Origin: Sphingopyxis sp. MSC1_008
Lineage (GTDB): Bacteria > Pseudomonadota > Alphaproteobacteria > Sphingomonadales > Sphingomonadaceae
Length of the DNA: 64,000 bases
Reading direction: 5' to 3'
Assembly: GCF_023197165.1 (NCBI RefSeq)
Contig: NZ_JALPRD010000002.1
Coordinates: forward strand, 477,847-541,846
In this document: one piece after another, positions 51,496 through 61,149 of the stretch
How the letters are laid out: the number at the start of each line of letters is the position of its first letter
Numbering within the stretch: the first letter of the stretch is position 1
Position numbers and translations under genes: made by a program
The notes under the pieces: generated by a model
Database searches by the model: none
Seen by the model: only the letters and a program-made list of their open reading frames with translations
Told to the model about the DNA's origin: nothing

Positions 51496-52557
<1,062 letters not shown>

Positions 52558-52734
52558 TCATCGAAGCCGCGTCCCTGATGGACACGCCCCTACCATGATT
52601 TACCCGCGCGCCCGGCCGACGACAGCTACAATCAGGGGGAGATTCCGGCTCTTCCTTTTGGGGTGGCTGGACAAAATGATCAGGGCTGTGCGGATGGGTC
52701 GCGATTTGCGTTCGACTGCGCTAGGAGAGCGGCC

Positions 52735-54558
52735 ATGTCAATACGTCGCCTGCCTGAAAAGCTAGTAAATCGGATCGCAGCGGGTGAAGTGGTCGAAAGA
52801 CCTGCCGCGGCGCTCAAGGAACTGATTGAAAATGCCATCGACGCCAGTTCGACTCGCATTTCGGTGCGAATCGCCGAGGGCGGAATTTCGCGGCTCGAGG
52901 TCGAGGATGACGGGTTCGGAATGACCGCCGCCGACATGGCGCTCGCGCTCGAACGCCATGCGACCTCTAAGCTCCCCGACGATGCGATCGAGGATGTCAC
53001 GACGCTGGGCTTTCGTGGAGAAGCTTTGCCCTCGATCGCGAGCGTCGCGCGGCTGACGCTCGAGAGCCGCGTGGCCGGTGGCGACGGCTGGAAGCGCGTC
53101 GTCGACAACGGTGCGGTGGTCGCCGAGGGCCCCGCGGCGCTGGGCAAGGGCTCCCGCGTGATGGTCGAGGACCTGTTCGCGCGCGTCCCCGCGCGGCGAA
53201 AATTCCTGCGCAGTGGGCGCAGCGAATATGCCGCCTGCCTTGACGTCGTGAAGCGGCTTGCGATGGCACGCCCCGACATCGGCTTCACCGTCGAGCATGA
53301 CGGACGCCGCGTGCTCGACGTGCAGGGTGGGCAGGACCAGCTGAGCCGTGTCGCCGCGCTGACGCAGCGCGATCTCGCTGCGAATAGCATCGGCGTCGAT
53401 ATCGACCGCGGCGAGGTCCATCTTGGCGGAGTCATCAGCCTGCCGACCTACAATCGCGGCATCGCCGACCATCAATATCTGTTCGTCAACGGACGCCCGG
53501 TAAAGGACCGGCTGCTCGTCGGCGCGCTGCGCGGCGCCTATGCCGACCTGCTCGCGCGTGATCGCCATCCGGTCGTCGCGCTGTTCCTCGACGTGCCGAC
53601 GAGCGAGGTCGATGTGAACGTCCATCCGGCGAAGACCGAAGTGCGTTTTCGCGACCCGCAGCTCGTCCGCGGGATGATCGTCGGCGGCCTCCGCCGTGCG
53701 CTAGACGAACATGGTTTTCGCAGCGTCCAGCGTCCCGCCGAAGCTGCGCTCGCGGCGTGGCAGCAGGAACCGGTGACGCCGCAGCCGCCCGCGCCGACCT
53801 TGTTCGCCGCACATCTGCCCTATCCGCATGCCCCGGCGACGCATCTGTTCGGTGCCGAAGGGGATACCGCGACAACGGCGTTGCTGCACGACCGCATCGT
53901 CGATTTCGCGCCGCCGCCGGATGCGCTTCCGATGGGCCGCGCCGAACCCGCGACCGCGCCGGTGCCAGCGGCCGAGGCGCATCCGCTCGGCATCGCGCGC
54001 GGCCAGATCGCGAAAACCTATATCGTCGCCGAGGCAGAGGACGGACTGGTCATCGTCGACCAGCATGCCGCTCATGAACGGCTCGTGCTCGAACAGCTCC
54101 GACGCGGGATGGGCGGACAGGCGGTGCCGTCGCAGGGGTTGCTTCTTCCCGAAGTCGTCGAACTCGACGAGCCCGCGTGCGACCGGCTCGAAGCCGCGGC
54201 GCCGCAACTTGCGGCGCTCGGCGTCGAGATAGAACGTTTCGGCCCCGCGGCGGTGATGGTCCGCGCGACCCCGGCGATGCTCGGCGCGATCAACTGCCAG
54301 AAGCTCGTCACCGACATCGCCGACGATCTGGCGGGCTATGATGCCGCGCTGGGCCTCAGCGAACGGCTCGAACTGGTCGCCGCGACGATGGCGTGCCATG
54401 GATCGGTGCGCGCCGGGCGGACGCTGAGCGTCGCCGAAATGAACGCGCTGCTCCGCACGATGGAGGTCACGCCGCACAGCGGTCAGTGCAACCACGGGCG
54501 GCCGACGTGGGTGAAGCTCGCGATGGACGATGTCGAGAAATTGTTCGGGAGGAAATAG
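52735..54558 (+). CDS. mutL: DNA mismatch repair protein MutL
   Basis: 607 residues. GHKL ATPase domain: Glu in KELIENAIDASST, DDGFGM, ATSKL and GFRGEALPSIASVA; transducer domain around NRGIADHQYLFVNGRPVKDR and VDVNVHPAKTEVRF. A Pro-rich linker (about 340-430) leads to the C-terminal dimerisation domain, with QHAAHER and the late GQCNHGRPT motif. The metal-binding DQHA(x)2E(x)4E endonuclease motif is represented by DQHAAHERLVLEQL, and the CNHGRP element is present, so endonuclease activity is plausible. The ATG at 52735 follows AGGAGAG. Confidence 0.96.
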   Translation: MSIRRLPEKLVNRIAAGEVVERPAAALKELIENAIDASSTRISVRIAEGGISRLEVEDDGFGMTAADMALALERHATSKLPDDAIEDVTTLGFRGEALPSIASVARLTLESRVAGGDGWKRVVDNGAVVAEGPAALGKGSRVMVEDLFARVPARRKFLRSGRSEYAACLDVVKRLAMARPDIGFTVEHDGRRVLDVQGGQDQLSRVAALTQRDLAANSIGVDIDRGEVHLGGVISLPTYNRGIADHQYLFVNGRPVKDRLLVGALRGAYADLLARDRHPVVALFLDVPTSEVDVNVHPAKTEVRFRDPQLVRGMIVGGLRRALDEHGFRSVQRPAEAALAAWQQEPVTPQPPAPTLFAAHLPYPHAPATHLFGAEGDTATTALLHDRIVDFAPPPDALPMGRAEPATAPVPAAEAHPLGIARGQIAKTYIVAEAEDGLVIVDQHAAHERLVLEQLRRGMGGQAVPSQGLLLPEVVELDEPACDRLEAAAPQLAALGVEIERFGPAAVMVRATPAMLGAINCQKLVTDIADDLAGYDAALGLSERLELVAATMACHGSVRAGRTLSVAEMNALLRTMEVTPHSGQCNHGRPTWVKLAMDDVEKLFGRK

Positions 54559-54559
54559 G

Positions 54560-55090
54560 ATGGGGTTCCGCATCATTGCCATTTCACTGGCGGCGGTTTT
54601 GCCAGCGACAGTGTTCGCGGCACCGGCCGAGAAGCCAGCAACAGCCTGTCCCGCTGCGCCGGTATTGCCGCCCGAACTGGCCGACTGGGCGCGCGATGCG
54701 TCGGGCAAGACGATCTATGCCTATGGCGACGACCTTGGTGCCGACTGGTCGCCGCTCGGCGCGGCGCGGACGGTGTTGCCACTGCACAAGTTCGAAAGCC
54801 TGCGCTATGGTATCGCACCCGGCCGCAAGCCCGACGTCCACAAATTCGGCGGGATGATCCCGATCGAGGTCAAGAAGACGGGCCGACTGATCGTCGCGCT
54901 CGACGCGGGCGCGTGGATCGACCTCGTCCGCGACGGCGCGGTGGTGAAGTCGGTCACGCACGGCCACGGCCCCGCCTGTTCGGGCATTCGCAAGATGGTC
55001 GAGTTCCACGTGACGCCGGGGCGCTACCAGCTCCAGATCGTCAACGCGCCGACCGCGTCGATCCACGCGATGGCGGTGCTCCGCGACTGA
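54560..55090 (+). CDS. Secreted protein, function unknown
   Basis: 176 residues. The signal peptide ends at PATVFAAPA, then a beta-rich domain (LHKFESLRYGIAPGRKPDVH, GRLIVALDAGAWIDLVRDGA, MVEFHVTPGRYQLQIVNAPT) with two Cys (TACPAAP, PACSGIRK). It resembles sphingomonad 'homogentisate/PPC-like' small exported proteins in pattern only. GGAGGAAATAGG lies before the ATG, one base after the mutL stop, so it is probably co-transcribed with mutL. Confidence 0.75.
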   Translation: MGFRIIAISLAAVLPATVFAAPAEKPATACPAAPVLPPELADWARDASGKTIYAYGDDLGADWSPLGAARTVLPLHKFESLRYGIAPGRKPDVHKFGGMIPIEVKKTGRLIVALDAGAWIDLVRDGAVVKSVTHGHGPACSGIRKMVEFHVTPGRYQLQIVNAPTASIHAMAVLRD

Positions 55091-56287
55091 TCAGGGCAGG
55101 CGTTTGGCGAGTTCGCCCGTCGCGTCGCTCGGCAGCGGCGCAACGCCGATGAGCCGCATCAGCAGCGGATAGACCTCGATATTGTCGACGATGCCGATGT
55201 CGCCTTTCAGGCCCGTCCCGCTCGCGACGAACAGCGCGAGCATCTCGGGATCCTGATTGTCATAGCCGTGCGCGCCGCCCTTGACCGGCCATGTCGGCGT
55301 CCCCGCGATGATCGACCAGCCGGGTTCGGCGATGCAGATGATCGCGGCAACGCGCGGGTTCTGGCCATAATGCAGCCGCTTCGGCAGCTCTTCGCGGCGA
55401 TTGCAGACCATATGATCGTGTGGTTTCAGCAGCGCCCTGTAGACGCGGTCGTCGGTCCCGGCGGCGGGCTCGATCGCCGCATAAGGGCCGGTCTCGACCG
55501 CAATGATGCTCGGCAGGTCGATCAGGTCGGCAAGTTGGATCACCCGGCTTTTGTCGATCGCGCGCATGCCGTGGTCGGCGACGACGATCATCTGCGTGGG
55601 TTGCCCCATCGCGGCGAGGCTCGCGACCAACTCACCGACGCGCGCATCGACCGCGGTGATGGCGGCGTTGACCTCGGCGCTGTCGGGACCGAATTTGTGG
55701 CCCGCATCGTCGACCGCCTCGAAATAGAGCGTAACGAAGGCGGGCCGGATATCGGCGGGACGACGCATCCAGTCGAGGATCGTGTTCAACCGCTGCGCAT
55801 AGCTGACGTCGGCGTCGTAGCGCAGCCAGTCGGGCGGCCGGTTTTCGTGGATCGCTACCTCGCTCCCCGGCCAGAACATCGTCGCGCTGCGGACGCCGGC
55901 CTTGCCGGCGGTTATCCAAGCGGGTTCGGCTTCGTCCCACCAGAAGGGGTCGAGCGACTGTTTCGGATCGCCAAGGCTGAAGCGCACGTCGGGGCGCCGC
56001 GGGTCGATCATATTGTTGCCGACGATGCCGTTGGTGTCGGGCCGCTTGCCGGTCACGATCGCATAGTGATTGGGGAAGGTTTTCGTCGGAAAGGACGGCC
56101 GTAGCTTGCCGCGCGCGCCTTCGGCGGCGAGCCGCGACAGGTTAGGGGTGATGTCGCGATCGAGATAATCGGCGCGAAAGCCGTCGATCGAGATCAGGAT
56201 CGTGACCGGCTTGCGCGCGCCTCCCTCCTGCGCGTGCGCCGCGAGGGGCAGGAGGAGAGCGAGGATCAGCGAGAGCAAACGAGTCAT
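55091..56287 (-). CDS. Type I phosphodiesterase/nucleotide pyrophosphatase family enzyme
   Basis: 398 residues. Signal peptide ending AAHAQ, then an alkaline-phosphatase-superfamily domain of the NPP type: first metal site VTILISIDGFRADYL, nucleophile Thr in PSFPTKTFPNHYAIVTGKRP, FEAVDDAGHKFGPDS and VVADHGMRAI for the second metal site, and WPVKGGAHGYDNQDPEM. Hydrolyses nucleotide or phospholipid phosphodiesters in the periplasm; substrate unknown. Convergent with the preceding gene with no gap. Confidence 0.92.
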   Translation of the reverse strand: MTRLLSLILALLLPLAAHAQEGGARKPVTILISIDGFRADYLDRDITPNLSRLAAEGARGKLRPSFPTKTFPNHYAIVTGKRPDTNGIVGNNMIDPRRPDVRFSLGDPKQSLDPFWWDEAEPAWITAGKAGVRSATMFWPGSEVAIHENRPPDWLRYDADVSYAQRLNTILDWMRRPADIRPAFVTLYFEAVDDAGHKFGPDSAEVNAAITAVDARVGELVASLAAMGQPTQMIVVADHGMRAIDKSRVIQLADLIDLPSIIAVETGPYAAIEPAAGTDDRVYRALLKPHDHMVCNRREELPKRLHYGQNPRVAAIICIAEPGWSIIAGTPTWPVKGGAHGYDNQDPEMLALFVASGTGLKGDIGIVDNIEVYPLLMRLIGVAPLPSDATGELAKRLP

Positions 56288-56329
56288 GCGGGGTCCGCTA
56301 TGGTTCTTATGTGACCGTCCGGCGACACA

Positions 56330-57898
56330 TCACGCCATCTTGATCCCGGCGACATCGCGCTCGAGCACACCCGTCGCGCGTTTCGACAGTGTGTTGACCG
56401 GGGTCGTGACCTTGTCGACGACCATGAAATGCGTCTGCCACGCCTCGCGATTGACCTCGCACACGACATAGCCGCGCTGGTCGTTCGCAAATTTGAGCTC
56501 GGGGTTCTGGCTCAGGAACACGTCGGTACCGTTGCGTTTGTCGCTGCCGTCACCACCCGACGAGATCGAAGTTGCGACGAACTCTGCGCCGACCACCTTG
56601 TCCCCCCGCACAAGGTCACCGCAGAAATTCTGATGCTCGTCGCCGGTGAGCACGACATTATTCTTGAGCCCTGCCATGCGCGACAGGATGCGTTCGCGCG
56701 GCGCTTCGTAGCCCGCCCAGCTGTCGAGGTTGACGATCTTCTTGGGCTCTTCGGCCTTGCGCCGCCGGTCGAGCGACATCATCGTGATCTGCTGCGCAAA
56801 GGCGTTCCACGTCGCACCGCCCTTCGCGAGGTTGCGGCCGAGCCATTCTTCCTGCGCCTTGCCGAGCACCTGCTTGTCCTTGGCGAACACGTCAGGGCAC
56901 GCGGGCTTGAAGCCGTCGTCGCACGGCTGGTCGTCGCGATATTGGCGCGTGTCGAGCAATTGCATCGCCATCAGGTCGCCCCAGCGAAACTCGCGGTTCA
57001 TCGCGACCATCCCGCCGCGCGGGAGCAGTGCCTTGCGCACCGGCATATGCTCGTACCACGCCTGCATCGCCGCCTGTTTCTTCAGCATGAAAACCTCGGG
57101 CGACGCGGCTTCGGGATCGTTGACGTCGAGCCCGAGCTTCCAATTGTCGATGTCCGAGACCCAGTCGTTGCGGATCTCGTGATCGTCGAAGCTCGCCAGG
57201 AAGGCGTGGGTACAGCGCGCCGCCTGCAGGTCGATGTCGCCGAGCTGCTGCGTATAGGCGCCGCGAAAATCGCCAAGGTCGACAAGCGCCCGGTGCGCAT
57301 GCTTGCGTACAGGGCGCGTCGGCAGCCCGGTGTTGAACAGATAGTCCTCGCTATATTCGTAGATGAAGTCGCCATAATGATAGACGAAGGCGAGATCTTC
57401 GCGCGCGAGGTGGCGATAGGCGCCGAAGAAGCCTGCCTCGAAATGCTGGCATCCGGCGACGCCGAATTTCAGCGCATCGGCCTTTGCGCCCGGCGCGGGC
57501 AGGGTGCGCGCGCGGCCGCGCAGGCTGCGCTCGCCGCCCGCGGTGAAGCGGTAATAATAGGGTCGGTCGGGCTGCAGCCCCGCGACCTCGACATGGACGC
57601 TGTGCGCGAGTTCGGGGCGTGCGAGTTCGGTGCCCTTGGCAACGACGTCGCGAAAGCCGCTGTCGCTCGCGACCTCCCAGTCGACCGGGAAATTCGCCAG
57701 CGGCATCCCGCCATGGCGCTCCATCGGCTCGGGGGCGAGGCGCGTCCAGATGACGAAACCGTCGCTCGCCGGATCGCCCGCGGCGACGCCGAGGCTGAAC
57801 GGAAATTCGCGGAAGATACCGCCCTCGGCGCGCAGGATCGCGGGGGCGGCAAGGCCGGCGAGCGTCGCCCCGGCAAGGAAATGGCGGCGATTGAACAT
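56330..57898 (-). CDS. phoD: PhoD-family alkaline phosphatase/phosphodiesterase
   Basis: 522 residues. Twin-arginine signal NRRHFLAGATLAGLAAPAIL, a fibronectin-like N-terminal module (about 35-140) and a metallophosphoesterase core: KFGVAGCQHFEAG, FVYHYGDFIYEYS, FLASFDDHEIRNDW, VLTGDEHQNFCGD. PhoD enzymes use Fe/Ca and release phosphate from diesters such as teichoic acids or phospholipids. It is transcribed toward the NPP-type gene 42 bases on, suggesting a phosphate-scavenging pair; no Pho box was recognised. Confidence 0.93.
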   Translation of the reverse strand: MFNRRHFLAGATLAGLAAPAILRAEGGIFREFPFSLGVAAGDPASDGFVIWTRLAPEPMERHGGMPLANFPVDWEVASDSGFRDVVAKGTELARPELAHSVHVEVAGLQPDRPYYYRFTAGGERSLRGRARTLPAPGAKADALKFGVAGCQHFEAGFFGAYRHLAREDLAFVYHYGDFIYEYSEDYLFNTGLPTRPVRKHAHRALVDLGDFRGAYTQQLGDIDLQAARCTHAFLASFDDHEIRNDWVSDIDNWKLGLDVNDPEAASPEVFMLKKQAAMQAWYEHMPVRKALLPRGGMVAMNREFRWGDLMAMQLLDTRQYRDDQPCDDGFKPACPDVFAKDKQVLGKAQEEWLGRNLAKGGATWNAFAQQITMMSLDRRRKAEEPKKIVNLDSWAGYEAPRERILSRMAGLKNNVVLTGDEHQNFCGDLVRGDKVVGAEFVATSISSGGDGSDKRNGTDVFLSQNPELKFANDQRGYVVCEVNREAWQTHFMVVDKVTTPVNTLSKRATGVLERDVAGIKMA

Positions 57899-57976
57899 GG
57901 CTGGGCTCCCCGGGGACGAATCACCGCCCCTGATAGCCCGGTCCCATGTTTCATCAATGACGGATGGTGGAGCGGG

Positions 57977-58714
57977 TCAGAACCACATGCGCGCCATCCA
58001 CAGCGCCATTGCGACCATCATCACATTCTCGGTCAGCGACACGAAGCCCAACGGCACCTTGCTGCTGCCGCCGACGCACGCGCATTTGATGTCGCGCTTG
58101 TCGATATAGACTGCCTTGAACACCGAAATCGCGCCGATGCCGCCGATGAACAGCGCCAGCGGGATCGACAGCCAAGGCAGGGCGTGCGCGGTCATCAGCA
58201 CGCCGGCCAATCCTTCGGCAAAGGGATAGATGCTCGCATAAGGCACCCAGCGCTTGGCAAGCAGGTCATAGTTCAGGAACATCGTCGCGAATTTGTCGAC
58301 GTCCTGCAGCTTGAGCAATGCGAGGACGATCATGCTGAACGAGATGAACCATTCGGCGGCGCGTAGGGTGAAGGCGTTGCCCTCGACCGCGAAGCTCGCC
58401 GCGAGCGCCATCAACGCGGTCATCGCGAACAGCGCGATGACGGGCGTGTAGCTCGTCGCGTCGGGGTCGGCGACCTTCAGCCCGAAATGGCGGCGCAGAT
58501 CGTCATGGCCGCCAATCCGCGCGCCATCGATAAAGGTCTGCGGCGTCGTCTTGACGCCATGCTCGGCCTTGAACGCGTCGGTTTCGGCGCGCGTCGTCAG
58601 CCAGCGGTCGTCGACCGTGAAGCCGCGGCTTTCGAGCAGATGTTTTGATTTGAGGCCATAGGGGCAGGTGTGCCCGGGCATGACCATGCGATGGAGGGTT
58701 GCTTGGCTTTTCAT
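57977..58714 (-). CDS. Glutaredoxin-MauE fusion membrane protein
   Basis: 245 residues. N-terminal glutaredoxin domain (about 8-80) with active-site CPYG in MPGHTCPYGLKSKHLLESRG and cis-Pro KTTPQTFIDG. Then a MauE/DoxX-like membrane domain with four helices (from YTPVIALFAMTALMALAASF) and a Cys-Ala-Cys motif in IKCACVGGSSKVPLG. Predicted to move reducing equivalents across or at the inner membrane. Start 58714 is chosen because an upstream ATG at 58723 would abut the -10 element of the MerR-type promoter. Directly controlled by the divergent merR (inference). Confidence 0.88.
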   Translation of the reverse strand: MKSQATLHRMVMPGHTCPYGLKSKHLLESRGFTVDDRWLTTRAETDAFKAEHGVKTTPQTFIDGARIGGHDDLRRHFGLKVADPDATSYTPVIALFAMTALMALAASFAVEGNAFTLRAAEWFISFSMIVLALLKLQDVDKFATMFLNYDLLAKRWVPYASIYPFAEGLAGVLMTAHALPWLSIPLALFIGGIGAISVFKAVYIDKRDIKCACVGGSSKVPLGFVSLTENVMMVAMALWMARMWF

Positions 58715-58723
58715 GCGCCCCAT

Positions 58724-58752
58724 ATAGCGTCCGTACCATGGTACGGAGTCAA
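58724..58752 (-). promoter_or_regulatory. MerR-type promoter and operator of the glutaredoxin-MauE gene
   Basis: Minus strand: -35 TTGACT (58752-58747), 20-base spacer, -10 TATATG (58729-58724 region). The spacer contains the perfect 16-base palindrome CCGTACCATGGTACGG (58731-58746). An over-long 19-20 base spacer around such a dyad is the hallmark of MerR-family activation by DNA distortion. Palindrome half-sites equal those of mercury-type operators (CCGTAC...GTACGG). Confidence 0.88.
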
Positions 58753-58755
58753 GCG

Positions 58756-59157
58756 ATGCAATTGACGATCGGAAAATTGGCGCAAGCGGGCGATGTCGGG
58801 GTCGAAACGGTGCGCTATTACCAGCGCCGCAGGCTGCTCGATACGCCCGCGCGTAGCGGTGGTGACAGCTGGGGAGGCGGGATCCGTCGCTATGGCGAGG
58901 ATGACCTGCGGCGCCTCAAATTCATCCGCTCGGCGCAAGCGTCGGGATTCACCCTCGACGAGATCGCGGAACTGCTTGCGCTTGAGGCGAGCGATGACCG
59001 TGCGCGCGTGCGGACGCTGGCGCGCCAGCGGATCGACGTACTCGACGAAAAGATCGCGCAGATGACCGAAACACGCGCCGCGCTGAAGCGCCTCGCCGAC
59101 CAATGCGCGGCAAGCGACAAGGGGCCGTGCCCGATCTTGGCGGCGTTTGAGCCTTAA
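58756..59157 (+). CDS. MerR-family transcriptional regulator
   Basis: 133 residues. N-terminal winged helix (LTIGKLAQAGDVGVETVRYY), GIRRYGEDDLRRLKFIRSAQ and a dimerisation helix, then a C-terminal metal/thiol loop. Compared with MerR of Tn501 (Cys82, Cys117, Cys126), Cys117 and a Cys at 125 are present (QCAASDKGPCPI) but the Cys82 position is replaced by Asp/Arg residues (EASDDRARV). It is therefore mercury-type in fold and operator yet not a canonical three-Cys Hg(II) site. Divergent from the glutaredoxin-MauE gene, with the operator filling the gap. Confidence 0.9.
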   Translation: MQLTIGKLAQAGDVGVETVRYYQRRRLLDTPARSGGDSWGGGIRRYGEDDLRRLKFIRSAQASGFTLDEIAELLALEASDDRARVRTLARQRIDVLDEKIAQMTETRAALKRLADQCAASDKGPCPILAAFEP

Positions 59158-59158
59158 A

Positions 59159-59184
59159 CTCCCCTCCCGCCTGCGGGAGGGGAG
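59159..59184. repeat. GC-rich palindromic hairpin between convergent genes
   Basis: CTCCCCTCCCGC (59159-59170) and GCGGGAGGGGAG (59173-59184) form a 12-bp perfect stem with a 2-base turn. No T tract. Sequences of this CTCCC...GGGAG type are common intergenic palindromes in sphingomonads as I remember them; it may serve as a shared terminator for merR and ychF. Confidence 0.7.
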
Positions 59185-59191
59185 AAGAGCG

Positions 59192-60289
59192 TCAGCTGTG
59201 CAAAAAGTGCATGACGTCGCCGTCGTGCACGACATAGGCTTTGCCTTCGGCGCGCAGCTTGCCCGCTTCGCGCGCGCGCGCTTCGCCGCCCAGCGCGACA
59301 TAATCGTCATAGGCGATCGTTTCGGCGCGGATGAAGCCCTTCTGGAAATCGCTGTGGATTTCGCCCGCGGCCTCGGGGGCGGTCGCGCCGGTGTGGACGG
59401 TCCACGCGCGCGCTTCCTGCGGGCCGACGGTGAAGAAAGTGATCAGGTGCAGCAGTTCGTAGCCGGCGCGGATAACGCGCGCGAGGCCGGTTTCGTGCAG
59501 GCCCATTTCTTCGAGGAACTCGAGCCGGTCGGCCATGTCCATCGTCACCAGCTCGCTTTCGATCGCGGCCGAAACGACGACCGCCTGCGCGCCTTCGGCG
59601 GCGGCCTTGGCGAAGACCTTTTCGGAAAAAGCGTTGCCGTTCGCGGCGCTGCCTTCGTCGACGTTGCAGACGTAAAGGACGGGCTTTGAAGTGAGCAGCT
59701 GTGCGGTGCGCAGGACGCGGGCTTCCTCGTCATCCTTCGGTTCGGTCAGCCGCGCGGGCTTGCCTTCGCGCAACAGCTCGAGCGCCTGGCCGAGCACCGA
59801 GGCGGCGATCTTCGCTTCCTTGTCGCCCTGCGCGGCCTTTTTGGCGAAGGCGGGAACGCGCTTCTCCAGGCTTTCGAGGTCGGAGAGCAGCAGCTCGGTC
59901 TCGACCGTCTCGGCATCGGCGACCGGATCGACCTTGTTCTCGACATGCTGGATGTCGTCATCCTCGAAGCAGCGCAGGACATGGACGATCGCATCGACTT
60001 CGCGGATGTTGCCGAGGAATTGGTTGCCGAGCCCTTCGCCCTTCGACGCGCCGCGCACGAGGCCGGCAATGTCGACGAAGGCAAGTTGCGTCGCGATGAT
60101 CTTCTTGCTGCTCGCGATCGCGGCGAGCTTTTCGAGGCGTGCGTCGGGCACCGCGACATTGCCGATATTCGGCTCGATCGTGCAGAAAGGATAGTTCGCC
60201 GCCTGCGCCGCCGCGGTCTCGGTCAGCGCGTTGAACAGGGTGGACTTGCCGACGTTGGGCAGGCCGACGATGCCGCATTTGAAACCCAT
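59192..60289 (-). CDS. ychF: Ribosome-associated ATPase YchF (Obg family)
   Basis: 365 residues. P-loop GLPNVGKSTLFNALT at the N-terminus, switch/Walker B FVDIAGLVRGASKGEGLGNQ, the altered G4 motif that favours ATP, a coiled-coil insertion (about 130-200) and the C-terminal TGS domain (FFTVGPQEARAWTVHTGATA to GKAYVVHDGDVMHFLHS). The ATG at 60289 starts the P-loop region at the usual distance; a longer upstream frame is not supported. Confidence 0.96.
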   Translation of the reverse strand: MGFKCGIVGLPNVGKSTLFNALTETAAAQAANYPFCTIEPNIGNVAVPDARLEKLAAIASSKKIIATQLAFVDIAGLVRGASKGEGLGNQFLGNIREVDAIVHVLRCFEDDDIQHVENKVDPVADAETVETELLLSDLESLEKRVPAFAKKAAQGDKEAKIAASVLGQALELLREGKPARLTEPKDDEEARVLRTAQLLTSKPVLYVCNVDEGSAANGNAFSEKVFAKAAAEGAQAVVVSAAIESELVTMDMADRLEFLEEMGLHETGLARVIRAGYELLHLITFFTVGPQEARAWTVHTGATAPEAAGEIHSDFQKGFIRAETIAYDDYVALGGEARAREAGKLRAEGKAYVVHDGDVMHFLHS

Positions 60290-60433
60290 AAAAACTCCGT
60301 GAGGTTCGGCGCGCGGTTGAGTGAGGCGCCGCTGTTGCAGCGCCCCTAGCGCCAGATTGCTTTCGGCGCCAGTCCTTGCCGCTGCGCTTTGCCGTTGCGC
60401 GCGGTTCAGACTTGCGCCTTTATCGCACCAGCC

Positions 60434-61087
60434 ATGACGAAATCCCGCCTTCTCGCCGCCGGCATCCTTCTGACTCTCGGTGCGACCGCCGCGATCGCCG
60501 CGCCGGGCTGGTTCGAAGAGGGCGTTTTCACCGAACTCAATCGCTTTCGCAGCGACCCCGCCGCCTATGCCGAATATCTGCGCGATTACCGCCCGCGCTT
60601 CGAGGGCAAGCTGCTGGTCAGCGGCGACGACGGCGAGATCGACATCATGACGCACGAGGGCGTCGCCGCGGTCGACGAGGCGATCCGCGATCTTCGCCGC
60701 GAAAAGCCGCTGCCCGAACTCGAATGGAGCGATGCGCTGGCACGCGCGGCGGCCGACCATGTCGCGATCCAGTCACGCTCGGGCGCGGTGGGTCATTATA
60801 CGCGGGGCAGCGGCCCGGGTGAACGGATGAAGGCGCGCGGCGGCGGGCCTTATGTCAACGAAGTCATCACTTATGGCCATCACACGCCCGAAGGCGTCGT
60901 CGACCAGCTGCTGATCGACGACGGCGTTCCCGGCCGCGGGCATCGCCACAGCCTGCTGCGCCCGACGCACCGCTATGCCGGCATCGCGTGCGGCCGGCAT
61001 CCGGTGCACCGGACGATGTGCGTGACCTTGATGTCGCAGACGCGCGACGGTTCGCCACCGCCGCCGCCGCAGAGAAAAGCGCCCTGA
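60434..61087 (+). CDS. Secreted CAP/SCP-domain protein
   Basis: 217 residues. The signal peptide ends near ATAAIAA, then a CAP domain: FTELNRFRSDPAAYAEYL, LEWSDALARAAADHVAIQ, AVGHYTRGSGPGERMKARGG with the conserved His, and LLIDDGVPGRGHRHSLLRPT with the second His/metal-type residues. Ends in a Pro-rich tail. Bacterial CAP proteins of this size occur in the periplasm; activity unknown. ATG at 60434. Confidence 0.88.
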   Translation: MTKSRLLAAGILLTLGATAAIAAPGWFEEGVFTELNRFRSDPAAYAEYLRDYRPRFEGKLLVSGDDGEIDIMTHEGVAAVDEAIRDLRREKPLPELEWSDALARAAADHVAIQSRSGAVGHYTRGSGPGERMKARGGGPYVNEVITYGHHTPEGVVDQLLIDDGVPGRGHRHSLLRPTHRYAGIACGRHPVHRTMCVTLMSQTRDGSPPPPPQRKAP

Positions 61088-61149
61088 CCGCAAGCTGTTG
61101 CGAGGTGTGTTGTTATAGTATAGCAGTTGTTATGTCTTGATATCGGGAG

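Noticed and set aside
56429..58366. 645-codon plus-strand frame opposite phoD and the glutaredoxin-MauE gene
   Set aside because: Runs antisense through two well-supported genes and their intergenic region; no recognisable domain.
58756..59157. Mercury resistance operon
   Set aside because: No merT, merP or merA, and the regulator lacks one of the three Hg-binding Cys.
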